Positions 26,252 to 35,614 of a stretch of DNA of 64,000 bases are shown piece by piece; within the stretch, counting starts at the first letter, position 1, and each line of letters starts with the position of its first letter. Below the pieces are notes generated by a model that had not been told where the DNA came from, did no database searches, and saw nothing but the letters and a program-made list of their open reading frames with translations. This DNA is from JAWLHA01 sp041690535. GTDB taxonomy: Bacteria > Pseudomonadota > Gammaproteobacteria > Thiohalomonadales > Thiohalomonadaceae. The stretch covers positions 1 through 64,000 of the forward strand of contig JAWLHA010000021.1 of NCBI GenBank assembly GCA_041690535.1, read 5' to 3'. Position numbers and translations under genes: made by a program.

Positions 26252-27607
26252 TCAGCCCACCTGCTTGGGATCGATCCCCAGATTCCGCAGCTTCCTGTAC
26301 AAATGGGTCCGTTCCACCTCCGCGTGTTGGGCGACGCGGTTGACGCTCCCGCCGTACTCCCGCAGCAGGTGTTCGAAGTACTGGCGTTCGAATAGCTCCC
26401 GGGCCTGGCGCAGGGGGAGGTCATAGCCGGCGAAGAGGTTCTCCTGGGTTGTCGGGCCGCCGAGGGCGCCCTGGACCTCATCGATGTCGATTTCCGTGCT
26501 GCGGCTGACGATGAGCAGGCGTTGTACCAGGTTCTTCAGCTCCCGGACGTTTCCGGGCCAAGGGTAGTTGCGGAGCCGGTTCTGGGCCGCGACGGTGAGA
26601 GAGCGATAGGGCAGGCGGTCCTGCTCGACGAAATAGTCGATGTAGAACTTGAGCAGATCCGGCACATCCTCCGCGTGCTCCCTCAAGGGCGGAATGGTGA
26701 GAGGGACCACATTCAGGTGATAGTAGAGGTCGTTGCGGAAGAGCCCTTCGGCGATGCGCCCCGGCAGGTCGTATTGGCTGGCGGCAATCACCCGCACGTC
26801 CACCTGAACCGGATCCGTGCCCCCCACCCGGTGAAACGAGCGTGTCTCCAGGGCACCGAGCAGGCGGGCCTGGGTGGAGGCATCCATGTCGCCGATGTCA
26901 TCGAGGAACAGCGTCCCGCCGTTGGCCTGCTCGAGCAGTCCGAACTTGACCTTGGCGCCATCCTCGATGCCGAAGAGCTCCGCCGCGGGATTCTCCCCCA
27001 GCAGCGAAGCGACCCCCACGTCCACGAAGGGGCCGTCCCGCCGTGGGCCGCAGGCGTGGATGTAGCGGGCGAAAACCCCCTTGCCGCAGCCCGGTTCACC
27101 ACTGAGCAGGATGTTGGTCTCGTGCTGGGCGATACGGCGGCTTTGCTCCCGCAGCTCGTGGAGCAGTCGGCTGCGGCCGATGGGTTCGAGCACTGGGCGC
27201 GCCTGACGCTTGAGCCCCAGGTTTTCGCGGTAGAGATTGTAGGCCTGCAGCGCCCGCTCGATGGTCAGCAGCAGCTTGGCCAGGGAGATAGGCTTTTCAA
27301 TGAAGTCATAGGCCCCCAGGCGAGTGGCTTCCACCGCCGTCTCCACGGTGCCGTGGCCGGACATCATGATCACCGGGGAGGTGAGCGGGCCCTCCTCATG
27401 CCACTCCTTCAGCAGCGTGATCCCGTCGGTATCCGGCATCCAGATGTCCAGCAGCACCAAGTCCGGCCGCCGCGTGCGCCGGGCATGACGTGCGGTGGCG
27501 GCATCTTCCGCCACCTCCACATCGTAGCCCTCGTCCTCCAGGATCTCTTTCAGGAGGGAGCGGATGTCCGGTTCGTCATCCACCACCAGAATATGAGCAA
27601 TCGCCAT
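26252..27607 (-). CDS. ntrX: NtrX-like response regulator with sigma54-type AAA+ domain
   Basis: A 451-residue response regulator: receiver domain (VVDDEPDIRSLL; phosphoacceptor in LVLLDIWMP; TS-type MMSGHG), AAA+ domain and Fis-type helix-turn-helix (GGSVNRVAQHAEVERTHLYRKL). Walker A is GEPGCGKGVFAR and Walker B is GGTLFLDDIGDM. The sigma54-contacting GAFTGA loop is not present: the corresponding stretch reads FGIEDGAKVKFGLLEQANGG. NtrX proteins with the same defect are known, and they probably act without sigma54. It pairs with ntrY, whose stop is nine bases upstream of this start. Confidence 0.9.
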   Translation of the reverse strand: MAIAHILVVDDEPDIRSLLKEILEDEGYDVEVAEDAATARHARRTRRPDLVLLDIWMPDTDGITLLKEWHEEGPLTSPVIMMSGHGTVETAVEATRLGAYDFIEKPISLAKLLLTIERALQAYNLYRENLGLKRQARPVLEPIGRSRLLHELREQSRRIAQHETNILLSGEPGCGKGVFARYIHACGPRRDGPFVDVGVASLLGENPAAELFGIEDGAKVKFGLLEQANGGTLFLDDIGDMDASTQARLLGALETRSFHRVGGTDPVQVDVRVIAASQYDLPGRIAEGLFRNDLYYHLNVVPLTIPPLREHAEDVPDLLKFYIDYFVEQDRLPYRSLTVAAQNRLRNYPWPGNVRELKNLVQRLLIVSRSTEIDIDEVQGALGGPTTQENLFAGYDLPLRQARELFERQYFEHLLREYGGSVNRVAQHAEVERTHLYRKLRNLGIDPKQVG

Positions 27608-27616
27608 TACGTCCCT

Positions 27617-29833
27617 CTACGCCTGTGACTGGCACGGCACCACCTCTTCGCCGAACGCCTTCCCCCCGCCTCGGACCGGCAAGCGCACGGTAATGCGGGC
27701 ACCTCCGCCTTCAATGTTCTCGGCCCAGAGCATGCCGCCATGCTCCTCCACGATCTTCTTCACGATGGCCAGCCCCAGGCCGCTGCCCCGAGGCTTGGTG
27801 GTGACATAGGGCTCGAACAGCTGGCCAATCATTGCATCGGGAAACCCGGGGCCGGTGTCCTCAATGGTCAACTCCACGTAACGACAGCTGTCTTCGGTGG
27901 CGCAGCGGGTGGCGATGCGCACGGTCACCCGCCCCGTCTGCTCGCCAGCTTCCAGGGCGTTCTTGAACAGGTTGTGGAGCACCTGGCGCAGCCGGCCCGC
28001 ATCGGCCTCGATGGGGGGCATCTCTCTGCCCAGGGACGAGCGGATCCGCACCTGCCGATCACCCCGGTACAGCTCCGCCACCTCGCGGATGAGGCTGTTC
28101 AGGTCCAGGGACCGGAGTTGCAGATTGGGCGGGCGGGCATAGTCGGAGAAGGCCTTCACCATCTCCTTCATGGTCTCCACCTGCTGGACGATGGTGTGGG
28201 TGGCCCGATCGAGCACCTCGGCGTCGTCCGGGGGCATTCTCTGCAGGTACTTGCGCCGGAGCCGCTCCGCCGACAACTGGATGGGCGTCAGAGGGTTTTT
28301 GATCTCATGGGCCAGGCGCCGCGCCACCTCGCCCCAGGCTGCGTCCCGCTGCGCCTGGATGAGCGCGGTGATGTCGTCGAACACAATGACGTGGCCCCCT
28401 TCGATGTCGCCCACGTTGGGCAGCGAGGAGCCGCGGCACATGAGCACCTGCCGTCCGCCGGGACCGAACAGCACGATCTCGGCGCGCCACTCACGCACCG
28501 CCTCCTGCAGATGCGGCAGGAGCAGCTCGAAGAACTGGGCCAGGGTCGGGCGCCCGGCGGCGATCACCTCGGTGACGGTCTTGCCCAGCTCCCGATTCAG
28601 CTCGATGTTGAGCACCTGCCCGGCTGCACCATTGGCCGTGCGCAGCACGCCGTTGTTGTCGAGGGTGAGCACTCCCGAGGAGAGACGCCCCAGCACCGCT
28701 TCCAGGTAGGCCCGCTGGCCCTCCACCTGTTCGCGATTGCGCTTGGCCTCGTCCCGGGCCCGGGCCAGTTTGCGGGTCATCTCGTTGAACGAGCGCACCA
28801 GAAAGCCCAGTTCATCCTTGCCCGGCAGCGGCAGGCGCGTGTCATAGTCCCCGGCCGCCACTGCCCGGGTCCCCTCTGCCAGGTCACTGATGGGCGCCAC
28901 CAGGCGCCGGGAGGAGAAAAAGGCCGCCCAGACGGCGGTCAGCAGGCTGAGCAGCAGCACCAGGGAGAGGGTGAGGGTGAAGCTGTACTTCAGGGGCTGG
29001 CGCAGGTAGGCCAGCTCCTTGTACTGGGCAAAGGCCCCCTGCACGCTTTCGGCCAGGCGGCTGGTGCGCTCGACCATGGGGTAGAGCGCCTGCAGTACCC
29101 GCGGCTTTCCCATGGGGGAGGTGGCATCGATGAGTACCGCGACCCGGACGTGCATGTCGTTGCCGAGCGGTTCCAGAGCCGTGTAGTCGAGCCCCTGCTG
29201 AAGCTGCAGCAGGATGGAGTTGTTGGGGAGGGTGGGAATAATGTCGGTCGGGTCACTGCTGCTGGAGGCGATCACCCGCCCGCTCAGGGTGAGCAGGGTC
29301 AACTCCGAGGCGTCGCTGCGCAGCCGCACATCGTTGACCAGCAGGGTGATACTGGTGTCGGGGACCCCAAGGAACTCCTCGCTGAGGAGCCGGGTCTGGC
29401 GGGTAAGGTCCCGCAGCCGCCCGTCGAGGGCGGTGCGCCCCAGCTCCAGGGCGTCCTCCAGGGCCCGCTCCACCCGCACATCGAACCAGCTGTCGATGCC
29501 CCGGTGGAGGAACTGCACCGCGAAGTAGTAGACCACGGAGACCGGCGCTGTGGAGAGCAGCACGAACATCACCACCAGCCGCACGGTAAGGCGGGAGCCG
29601 GCGGTGTGTCGGCGGTACTGCAGCACCAAAGTGATGAGGTTGCGCAGAATGAGCGTTACCAGCAGCACCAGTGCCACGATGTTGATCACCAGCACCAGTG
29701 AGTAGAGCTGGCCGAAGGTCGTGGAGTTCTGGGTGGCGCCGCTCATCAGATAGAGACTGGTCAGCAGCAGCGCGAACAGCAGGGCAACCGGCTTGGGGCC
29801 GGAGGTGAGGCGTTTCAGCGCGTCAAGGACCAT
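27617..29833 (-). CDS. ntrY: NtrY-like membrane sensor histidine kinase
   Basis: A 738-residue sensor kinase. Three N-terminal membrane helices precede a periplasmic domain (about residues 105-280) and a fourth helix. Then follow a HAMP domain (RLVAPISDLAEGTRAVAAGDY), a PAS domain (LEAVLGRLSSGVLTLDNNG), HisKA with the phospho-accepting His in RLAHEIKNPLTPIQ, and the HATPase motifs NLFKNALEAGE, DTGPGFPD and GSGLGLAIVKK. Its family responds to redox or nitrogen state in other bacteria; the ligand here is unknown. It overlaps the upstream DUF4390 gene by 19 bases. Confidence 0.9.
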   Translation of the reverse strand: MVLDALKRLTSGPKPVALLFALLLTSLYLMSGATQNSTTFGQLYSLVLVINIVALVLLVTLILRNLITLVLQYRRHTAGSRLTVRLVVMFVLLSTAPVSVVYYFAVQFLHRGIDSWFDVRVERALEDALELGRTALDGRLRDLTRQTRLLSEEFLGVPDTSITLLVNDVRLRSDASELTLLTLSGRVIASSSSDPTDIIPTLPNNSILLQLQQGLDYTALEPLGNDMHVRVAVLIDATSPMGKPRVLQALYPMVERTSRLAESVQGAFAQYKELAYLRQPLKYSFTLTLSLVLLLSLLTAVWAAFFSSRRLVAPISDLAEGTRAVAAGDYDTRLPLPGKDELGFLVRSFNEMTRKLARARDEAKRNREQVEGQRAYLEAVLGRLSSGVLTLDNNGVLRTANGAAGQVLNIELNRELGKTVTEVIAAGRPTLAQFFELLLPHLQEAVREWRAEIVLFGPGGRQVLMCRGSSLPNVGDIEGGHVIVFDDITALIQAQRDAAWGEVARRLAHEIKNPLTPIQLSAERLRRKYLQRMPPDDAEVLDRATHTIVQQVETMKEMVKAFSDYARPPNLQLRSLDLNSLIREVAELYRGDRQVRIRSSLGREMPPIEADAGRLRQVLHNLFKNALEAGEQTGRVTVRIATRCATEDSCRYVELTIEDTGPGFPDAMIGQLFEPYVTTKPRGSGLGLAIVKKIVEEHGGMLWAENIEGGGARITVRLPVRGGGKAFGEEVVPCQSQA

Positions 29834-30381
29834 GTATACCAGTCGCTTCTCAGGCGCCAGGCGGGGGTGATGTAGGCCAGGGGACGCAAGGGGGAGGGGA
29901 GGGACTCGATATCGAGCCCCGCCCGCAGCTCGACTTCGTACTGCTCATCCGGCTCGATGAGGCGGGCATCGAGCAGTGGAAAGTCGTCAATGGTGCCCAG
30001 CACTTCCACCGCCCCCGAGAGGGTGTGAAAGGCGTAGATGGCGCCGCTGTTGAGGTTCTTCAGGAGGAACTGATCGGAGAGGGCGTGATAGTGCAGCTGG
30101 TAGCGCTGCTCCAGGGTGGCCACGTCGGCATCCAGCCACCAGCGCCGCTTGCGTTGGACCTCGATGTCGAGGCGGACAGTCAGCGGCACGCCGCTGTAGA
30201 GCGCCTCCAGGGCCTTGTGGCTGAAGCGGTAGTCGACCCGGGCGTCGAGCAGGAAGATACCCTCGGCCAGACGGGTCTTGGCCTCGCGCACGGCGAACCC
30301 TTGCGCCGTGGCCGTGCCGCAGACAAACGGCAACAGGCCGGCGACAAGCCAGACACGCCAGCGTTTTAGCCATCCCCGCAT
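29815..30381 (-). CDS. DUF4390 domain protein (exported)
   Basis: A 188-residue protein with an N-terminal signal peptide (basic MRGWLKRWR, then a hydrophobic stretch ending near CGTATAQG). The mature part is largely beta strands with the pattern LDARVDYRFSHKALEAL ... LDIEVQRKRRWW that marks DUF4390. Genes of this family regularly precede ntrY in gammaproteobacteria, as here, which hints at a role in envelope signalling to NtrY (inference). ATG 30381 is used; a TTG 12 bases upstream overlaps the rsmB stop. Confidence 0.8.
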   Translation of the reverse strand: MRGWLKRWRVWLVAGLLPFVCGTATAQGFAVREAKTRLAEGIFLLDARVDYRFSHKALEALYSGVPLTVRLDIEVQRKRRWWLDADVATLEQRYQLHYHALSDQFLLKNLNSGAIYAFHTLSGAVEVLGTIDDFPLLDARLIEPDEQYEVELRAGLDIESLPSPLRPLAYITPAWRLRSDWYTWSLTR

Positions 30382-30385
30382 TCGA

Positions 30386-31690
30386 CTATCCAATTTTCCT
30401 CAAACGGGCATAGAAGAACCCGTCCATATCGTCCTGCCCTGGAAGGATTTGCCGCCCGACCTCCGCCGTGATACCCCACGCTGCCTCGAACGGCTCCTCC
30501 TGCCCATCCGGGTGGGCGTGGAGAAAGGCCGAGATCTGGCGTTCATTCTCGTCCCGCAGTACGGAGCAGGTAGCGTACAACAGGATACCCCCTGGCTTGA
30601 GCAAGGGCCAGAGCGCATGCAGCAGCCGCGACTGCTCGGCACTGAGCGCAGCGATGTCCTCGGCGCGGCGCAACCGTTTGATATCCGGGTGACGCCGGAT
30701 CACGCCCGTGGCCGAGCAGGGGGCGTCGAGCAGGATCCGGTCGAACCGGCGCCCATCCCACCAGGAGGACGGATCGCCTGCATCTGCCGCCACCACGCGG
30801 GCCGAAAGCCCCAGGCGCTGCAGGTTTTCATGGACCCTGCCAAGGCGATCAGGCTCCCGGTCGATGGCCACCACTTCCGCCTCGGGGCAGTGCTCCAGCA
30901 GGTGGGCTGTCTTTCCCCCGGGGGCCGCGCAGGCGTCCAGAATGTACTCCCCCGCGCGTGGGGCCAGCAGCTCCGCGGCCAGCTGGGCCGCTGCATCCTG
31001 CACCGAGACCACGCCCTCGGCGAAGCCCGGAAGCGCCTCCACCGGGCAGGGCTGCGCCAGCAGCAGGGCCTCGGGGAGGTGGGGATGGGGTCGCGCCTGG
31101 AGCCCCGCTGCCCCAAGGGTTTCCAGATACGTGCCGCGGCCCGCCCGCTGGCGGTTGACCCGCACCGTCATGGGGGGGCGGGAATTGTTCGCCTCGGCGA
31201 TGGCCTGCCACTGCGCGGGCCAGTCCTGGCGGAGGCGATCCAACAGCCATTTCGGGTGAGCATAGATGATCACGGGGTCGTCGGCGAATCGCGCTTCGAT
31301 GGCGCTTCGCTCCCGCTGATAGCGGCGCAGCACCGCGTTGACCAGGCCCTTGGCCCAGGGCTTGTTGAGTGTCCCGGTGGCCGCCACCGTCTCCGAGACT
31401 GCGGCGTGGGGCGCCACGTGGGTGTAGGCCAGCTGATAAAGCCCGACCAGCAGCAGGTGTTTGACCTCCAGCTCCTTCGGCTTGAGCGGTCGCTCCACCA
31501 AGGCGGTGAGAAAGCCCTCCAGGCGGGGGTACCACCGCAGCGTGCCATAGCAGAGCTCCTGCGCCAGGGCGCGATCGGTCGGGGCGAGGGTCGCCAGCGC
31601 CTCGGGCAGGACGGCCGAGAGGGAGCGCCCTTGCTCCACCGCCGTAAGGACCCGGGCCGCCGCATCCCGGGGGCCGCGTGCTTTACTCAT
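30386..31690 (-). CDS. rsmB: 16S rRNA (cytosine967-C5)-methyltransferase RsmB
   Basis: Two-domain m5C methyltransferase, 434 residues (Escherichia coli 429). The N-terminal NusB-like RNA-binding domain (AARVLTAVEQGRSLSAVLPE) precedes the catalytic domain. The SAM motif is LDACAAPGGKTAHLLE, and the catalytic cysteines are in DAPCSATGV and YATCSV. The ATG at 31690 overlaps the end of fmt by eight bases, the standard fmt-rsmB coupling; longer in-frame starts would lie deeper inside fmt. Confidence 0.95.
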   Translation of the reverse strand: MSKARGPRDAAARVLTAVEQGRSLSAVLPEALATLAPTDRALAQELCYGTLRWYPRLEGFLTALVERPLKPKELEVKHLLLVGLYQLAYTHVAPHAAVSETVAATGTLNKPWAKGLVNAVLRRYQRERSAIEARFADDPVIIYAHPKWLLDRLRQDWPAQWQAIAEANNSRPPMTVRVNRQRAGRGTYLETLGAAGLQARPHPHLPEALLLAQPCPVEALPGFAEGVVSVQDAAAQLAAELLAPRAGEYILDACAAPGGKTAHLLEHCPEAEVVAIDREPDRLGRVHENLQRLGLSARVVAADAGDPSSWWDGRRFDRILLDAPCSATGVIRRHPDIKRLRRAEDIAALSAEQSRLLHALWPLLKPGGILLYATCSVLRDENERQISAFLHAHPDGQEEPFEAAWGITAEVGRQILPGQDDMDGFFYARLRKIG

Positions 31691-32618
31691 GGCCAAGGGT
31701 TGCCCCCACCGGATCACGGGCATTGAGGAAATCGGCCGCCGGCATGGGGCGTTTTCCCGGCATTTGCACCTGAGTCAGGCGCAGGATGCCCTCGCCGGTG
31801 CCCACATCGATGCCGTCCCGGCAGGCGCGCAGCACCCGCCCGGGGGCGCCCAACCCCTCCACCGGGAGGGCGCTCCAGATCCGCAACACCTGCCCTTCGA
31901 AGCGGGTCTGCGCCACCGGCCATGGGTGGAACGCCCGCACCTGGCGCCAAATCTGCATGGCCGGTTGCGTCCAGTCGATGGTGCCCTCGGACTTCTCCAG
32001 CTTGCGGGCATAGGTGGCGCAGGCGTTGTCCTGGGGCTCGCCCTCCAGAGCGCCGGCCCGCAACCCCTCCAGCGCAGTGAGCACCGCGTCGGCCCCCAGC
32101 ACGGCAAGCCGATCGTGCAGGCTCTGGGCGGTGTCTTCGGCGTGGATGGGAGTGGCGATACGGTACAGCATGTCCCCGGTATCGAGCCCCTCGTCCATCT
32201 GCATGATGGTGATCCCGGTCTCGGCGTCGCCCGCGAGGATCGCCCGCTGAATGGGCGCTGCGCCGCGCCAGCGGGGTAACAGCGAGGCGTGGATGTTGAT
32301 GCACCCCAATCGGGGCGTCTCCAGCACGGCCTTGGGCAGGAGCAGCCCGTAGGCGGCCACCACCATCAGATCCGGCCGGAACTCCGCCAGCCGCTCCTGT
32401 TCACTCCTCTGTTTGAGGCTGGCCGGCTGGAGCACGGGCAGGCCGTGGGCCTCCGCCAACACCTTCACCGGACTGGGGGTCATCTTGCGGCCCCGGCCGG
32501 CAGGGCGGTCCGGCTGGGTATAGACGGCCACCACCTCATGCCCGGCGTGGATGATGGCCTGCAGGGCCGTGGCGGCAAACTCGGGGGTGCCGGCGTAAAC
32601 GATTCGGAGGCTGGTCAT
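31683..32618 (-). CDS. fmt: Methionyl-tRNA formyltransferase
   Basis: Formylates initiator Met-tRNA using 10-formyl-tetrahydrofolate. The product has 311 residues. The N-terminal formyltransferase domain has RIVYAGTPEFAATAL, the active-site region is LPRWRGAAPIQRAIL (SLLPRWRG motif), and ITIMQMDEGLDTGD follows. A C-terminal OB-fold domain binds the tRNA. It forms with def the conserved def-fmt-rsmB block. ATG 32618 is preferred because the family begins at LRIVYAGTP; an ATG 18 bases upstream is possible. Confidence 0.95.
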   Translation of the reverse strand: MTSLRIVYAGTPEFAATALQAIIHAGHEVVAVYTQPDRPAGRGRKMTPSPVKVLAEAHGLPVLQPASLKQRSEQERLAEFRPDLMVVAAYGLLLPKAVLETPRLGCINIHASLLPRWRGAAPIQRAILAGDAETGITIMQMDEGLDTGDMLYRIATPIHAEDTAQSLHDRLAVLGADAVLTALEGLRAGALEGEPQDNACATYARKLEKSEGTIDWTQPAMQIWRQVRAFHPWPVAQTRFEGQVLRIWSALPVEGLGAPGRVLRACRDGIDVGTGEGILRLTQVQMPGKRPMPAADFLNARDPVGATLGHE

Positions 32619-32682
32619 CGGTGACTCGGTTCTCATTATTTTGGGACGCGCCGGGCTAGCATGGAGGGCGCGTCCGGGGGAC

Positions 32683-33186
32683 TCACATGGCCTGACGGCG
32701 CTGCTTTTCGAGTTTCTTCTGAATGCGCTGGCGCTTGAGGGAGGAGAGATAGTCGACGAACAGCTTGCCTTCCAAGTGATCCATCTCGTGCTGAATGCAG
32801 ACCGCCAGCAAGCCGTCGGTCTCCAACTCGAAGGGCTGCCCGTCGCGACCCAGTGCCCGGACCCGAACCCGGTCGGCCCGCTCCACCTTTTCGAAGAAGC
32901 CGGGCACGGAGAGGCAGCCCTCTTCCATCTCCTCCACCCCGTCCCGGCTCACCAGCTCGGGGTTGATGAGGGCCAGCGGCTGGTCCTTCTCCTCGGACAC
33001 ATCGATGACGATCACCCGTTGGTGGACATTCACCTGGGTGGCCGCCAAACCAATGCCGGGCGCGTCGTACATGGTCTCGAGCATGTCGTCGATGAGCTTG
33101 CGGATGCCGTCGTCCACGCGCTCCACGGGGGCGGCCTTGGTCCGCAGCCGCGGGTCGGGAAAATGCAAAATATTCAGAATCGCCAT
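32683..33186 (-). CDS. def: Peptide deformylase
   Basis: Metalloenzyme that removes the formyl group from nascent chains. The product has 167 residues. All three motifs are intact: GIGLAATQ (44-51), EGCLS (89-93, metal-binding Cys91) and QHEMDHLEG (132-140, metal-binding His133 and His137 with catalytic Glu134). The long C-terminal helix ends in basic residues (KRQRIQKKLEKQRRQ) that in Escherichia coli contact the ribosome. Divergent from the LysM gene. Confidence 0.97.
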   Translation of the reverse strand: MAILNILHFPDPRLRTKAAPVERVDDGIRKLIDDMLETMYDAPGIGLAATQVNVHQRVIVIDVSEEKDQPLALINPELVSRDGVEEMEEGCLSVPGFFEKVERADRVRVRALGRDGQPFELETDGLLAVCIQHEMDHLEGKLFVDYLSSLKRQRIQKKLEKQRRQAM

Positions 33187-33275
33187 GACGTGTTCTTCAG
33201 AAATCTACAGTAACGTTGTAGGTTTGATTGCTAAGATAATGATCATACGGAATAAACTGATGGGCACGCCACACT

Positions 33276-33303
33276 TTGAGCCCACCCGAATTTGGGATAC
33301 ACT
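33276..33303 (+). promoter_or_regulatory. Probable sigma70 promoter of the lysM-dprA-smg genes
   Basis: TTGAGC (33276-33281), 16-base spacer, TACACT (33298-33303). The start of transcription would lie about 20-25 bases before the LysM protein ATG. Confidence 0.5.
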
Positions 33304-33334
33304 GCCCTCCGGCCGCTTCGCGAAAGGGACGCCA

Positions 33335-34489
33335 ATGGAAATCATAACCCGTACCGCCACCCCTTTAGTCCGTTTCCTTCCAGCGGCGCTTCTCGCGCTG
33401 GCGGCGGGATGTGCAACCGCCCCCCCGCCCCAACCGCAGCCGCAGCCCCTGCCCGAACCCGTTGAGCCGGTGGCCGTGGCCGTGGTCGTCGAGCCGGTGC
33501 CGTTGCGCCCCGATTACCCCGAGCGCTACGTGGTGAAGAAGGGGGACACGCTGTGGGATATCTCGGCGATGTTCCTGCGGGATCCCTGGCGCTGGCCCGA
33601 GGTGTGGCAGAACAATCCACAAATCGACAACCCCCACCTCATCTATCCGGGGGACATCCTCACCCTCGTATATATAGAAGGTCGGCCCGTTATCCAAGTT
33701 CAGCGGCCGGTGCCGGGGGCGCCCCCGGGGATCGGACGAGCGGGCTATCCTACCGTGAAATTGTCGCCGCAGGTGCGGGTGGAGAGCCTCGAACGCGCCA
33801 TTCCCACCATTCCCGCCCAAGCCATCCGGCCGTTCCTGAGCCGGCCCCGGGTGGTGAGCAATGGCGAACTGGAGGCGGCACCCTATATCGTGAGCACGGC
33901 CGATGAACACCTCATCGCCGGCACGGGCAATAGCATCTACGTACGCCGCCTCACCGATCCGGCGGGGGGCGACTTCGTCGTGGTGCGCCGCGGCCAGGCC
34001 TATCGCAATCCGCTGGACCCCGAGGAGATCCTCGGCTACGAGGCCATTCACGTGGCGGATGCGCGCCTGCAGCAGATGGGCGATCCGGCCACGCTGCTGG
34101 TCACCGCGGCCAACCGCGAGGTACTCAATGCCGATCGGCTGATCCCGGCCGAAAGCGACGAGGTGTATCAGAACTTCCTCCCCCGCGCCCCTGCCGAGAA
34201 GGTGGAGGGCCACATCCTCGCCGTTCTGGATGGGGTCTCTCAGATCGGCCAGTACCAGTCGGTCGTGCTGGATCTGGGGCGGCAGGAGGCGCTGGAGGCG
34301 GGACACGTGCTGGCAGTGTACCAGGCGGGTGAAGAGGTGCGGGACCCGATCACGGGTGAGCGGGTCAAGCTGCCGCCCATTCGGGCGGGGATCATCATGG
34401 TCTATCGCGTCTTCGAGCGGGTGAGCTATGCGCTCGTCATGGAGGCCACCCGCGCCATGCACGTCCGGGATCGTGTGACCACGCCTTGA
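33335..34489 (+). CDS. LysM domain protein, probable lipoprotein
   Basis: A 384-residue exported protein. The N-terminal signal ends in LLALAAGCATAP, an approximate lipobox with Cys. A proline-rich spacer is followed by one LysM domain (YVVKKGDTLWDISAMFLRD, then NPHLIYPGDILTL) that binds peptidoglycan. The long C-terminal region, mostly beta, carries YIVSTADEHLIAGTGNSIYVR and VVLDLGRQEALEAGHVLAVY and matches the family found beside dprA in gammaproteobacteria. The ATG follows AAAGGGACG. It overlaps the TTG form of dprA but not the ATG form. Confidence 0.85.
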   Translation: MEIITRTATPLVRFLPAALLALAAGCATAPPPQPQPQPLPEPVEPVAVAVVVEPVPLRPDYPERYVVKKGDTLWDISAMFLRDPWRWPEVWQNNPQIDNPHLIYPGDILTLVYIEGRPVIQVQRPVPGAPPGIGRAGYPTVKLSPQVRVESLERAIPTIPAQAIRPFLSRPRVVSNGELEAAPYIVSTADEHLIAGTGNSIYVRRLTDPAGGDFVVVRRGQAYRNPLDPEEILGYEAIHVADARLQQMGDPATLLVTAANREVLNADRLIPAESDEVYQNFLPRAPAEKVEGHILAVLDGVSQIGQYQSVVLDLGRQEALEAGHVLAVYQAGEEVRDPITGERVKLPPIRAGIIMVYRVFERVSYALVMEATRAMHVRDRVTTP

Positions 34490-34518
34490 GCCCTCCACGG
34501 GCGGGCACGGACGCGGAT

Positions 34519-35613
34519 ATGGAAGGGCTGCGGTACTGGTTGGCGTTGCTGCGCCTCCCCGGGGTGGGGCCGGCGACGGCTGCGATGTTGTTGGCGCATT
34601 TCGGCTCGCCCGAGTCCATCTTTTCGACGGGCCCAGCGGATCCGGCCTGTGGCGGCCCGCTACGGGAGGCGCTGCGCAACCCCCCCTGGGATGAGGTGGA
34701 GGCTGATCTCGCCTGGCTGGCGGGGTCGGGCCGCACCATTTTGACGCTGGACGATCCCCGCTACCCCCCGCTGCTCAGGGAAATTCCCGATCCACCGCCG
34801 CTCCTGTTCGTTCAGGGAGATCCCTCGGTACTGGCGGCCGTACAGCTGGCCATGGTGGGCAGTCGCAATCCCTCCCGAAGCGGCGCGGAGACGGCTCACG
34901 ACTTTGCCCGTCACCTGGGCGGGGTTGGCTTGGTGATCACCAGCGGCCTGGCCCTGGGCATCGATGCGGCCAGCCACCGGGGCGCCCTGCGGGGCGGGGG
35001 ACAGACCGTGGCCGTGCTGGGGACCGGTCCCGACCGGGTCTACCCGGCGAGCCATCGGGAACTGGCCCACGCGGTGGTGGACGAGGGCGGGGCGCTGGTG
35101 AGCGAATACCCGCCCGGGACTCCCCCTCTGGCCCACCACTTTCCCCGGCGCAACCGCATCATCAGCGGTCTGAGCCTGGGGACCCTGGTGGTGGAGGCTG
35201 CCGCGCGGAGCGGCTCCCTCATCACCGCCCGCATGGCCATGGAGCAGGGGCGGGAGGTGTTCGCCATCCCCGGATCCATTCACAACCCCTTGGCCCGCGG
35301 CTGCCACCGCCTGATCCGCGACGGGGCCAAGCTGGTGGAAACCGCAGCGGATGTCCTTGAAGAATTGGCGCCCCACCTGCGCTCGGCGCTGCAGGAGACA
35401 CCTGCCCCACAGGAGCCGACGGCTCCGGAACTGGATTCGGAGTATCGTTGTCTTCTGGAGTGTGTGGGCCACGAGGCCACGCCGGTCGACCTGCTGGTGG
35501 AGCGTAGCGGATTGACGGCAGAGGCTGTTTCCTCCATGCTGTTGTTACTTGAGCTGCAAGGTTACGTAACGGCAGCCGCTGGTGGCTACGTTCGTGCCGG
35601 CAAGAGAGTATGA
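34519..35613 (+). CDS. dprA: DNA-processing protein DprA (Smf)
   Basis: Loads RecA onto incoming single-stranded DNA during natural transformation. The product has 364 residues. A SAM-like N-terminal helical region (RLPGVGPATAAMLLAHFG) precedes the Rossmann-like core with AMVGSRNPSRSGAETAHDFA, SGLALGIDAASHRGAL and PRRNRIISGLSLGTLVVEA. A C-terminal winged-helix domain (LVERSGLTAEAVSSMLLLLE) follows. The presence of DprA alone does not prove competence. A TTG start at 34486 would overlap the LysM gene; the ATG at 34519 begins closer to the family start. Confidence 0.94.
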   Translation: MEGLRYWLALLRLPGVGPATAAMLLAHFGSPESIFSTGPADPACGGPLREALRNPPWDEVEADLAWLAGSGRTILTLDDPRYPPLLREIPDPPPLLFVQGDPSVLAAVQLAMVGSRNPSRSGAETAHDFARHLGGVGLVITSGLALGIDAASHRGALRGGGQTVAVLGTGPDRVYPASHRELAHAVVDEGGALVSEYPPGTPPLAHHFPRRNRIISGLSLGTLVVEAAARSGSLITARMAMEQGREVFAIPGSIHNPLARGCHRLIRDGAKLVETAADVLEELAPHLRSALQETPAPQEPTAPELDSEYRCLLECVGHEATPVDLLVERSGLTAEAVSSMLLLLELQGYVTAAAGGYVRAGKRV

Positions 35614-35614
35614 A

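Noticed and set aside
26029..26395. Open reading frames encoding Thr-Asp-His-Arg-Pro-Pro repeats (both strands)
   Set aside because: They are a consequence of the tandem heptamers, which are free of stop codons in every frame. There is no ribosome binding site and no family.
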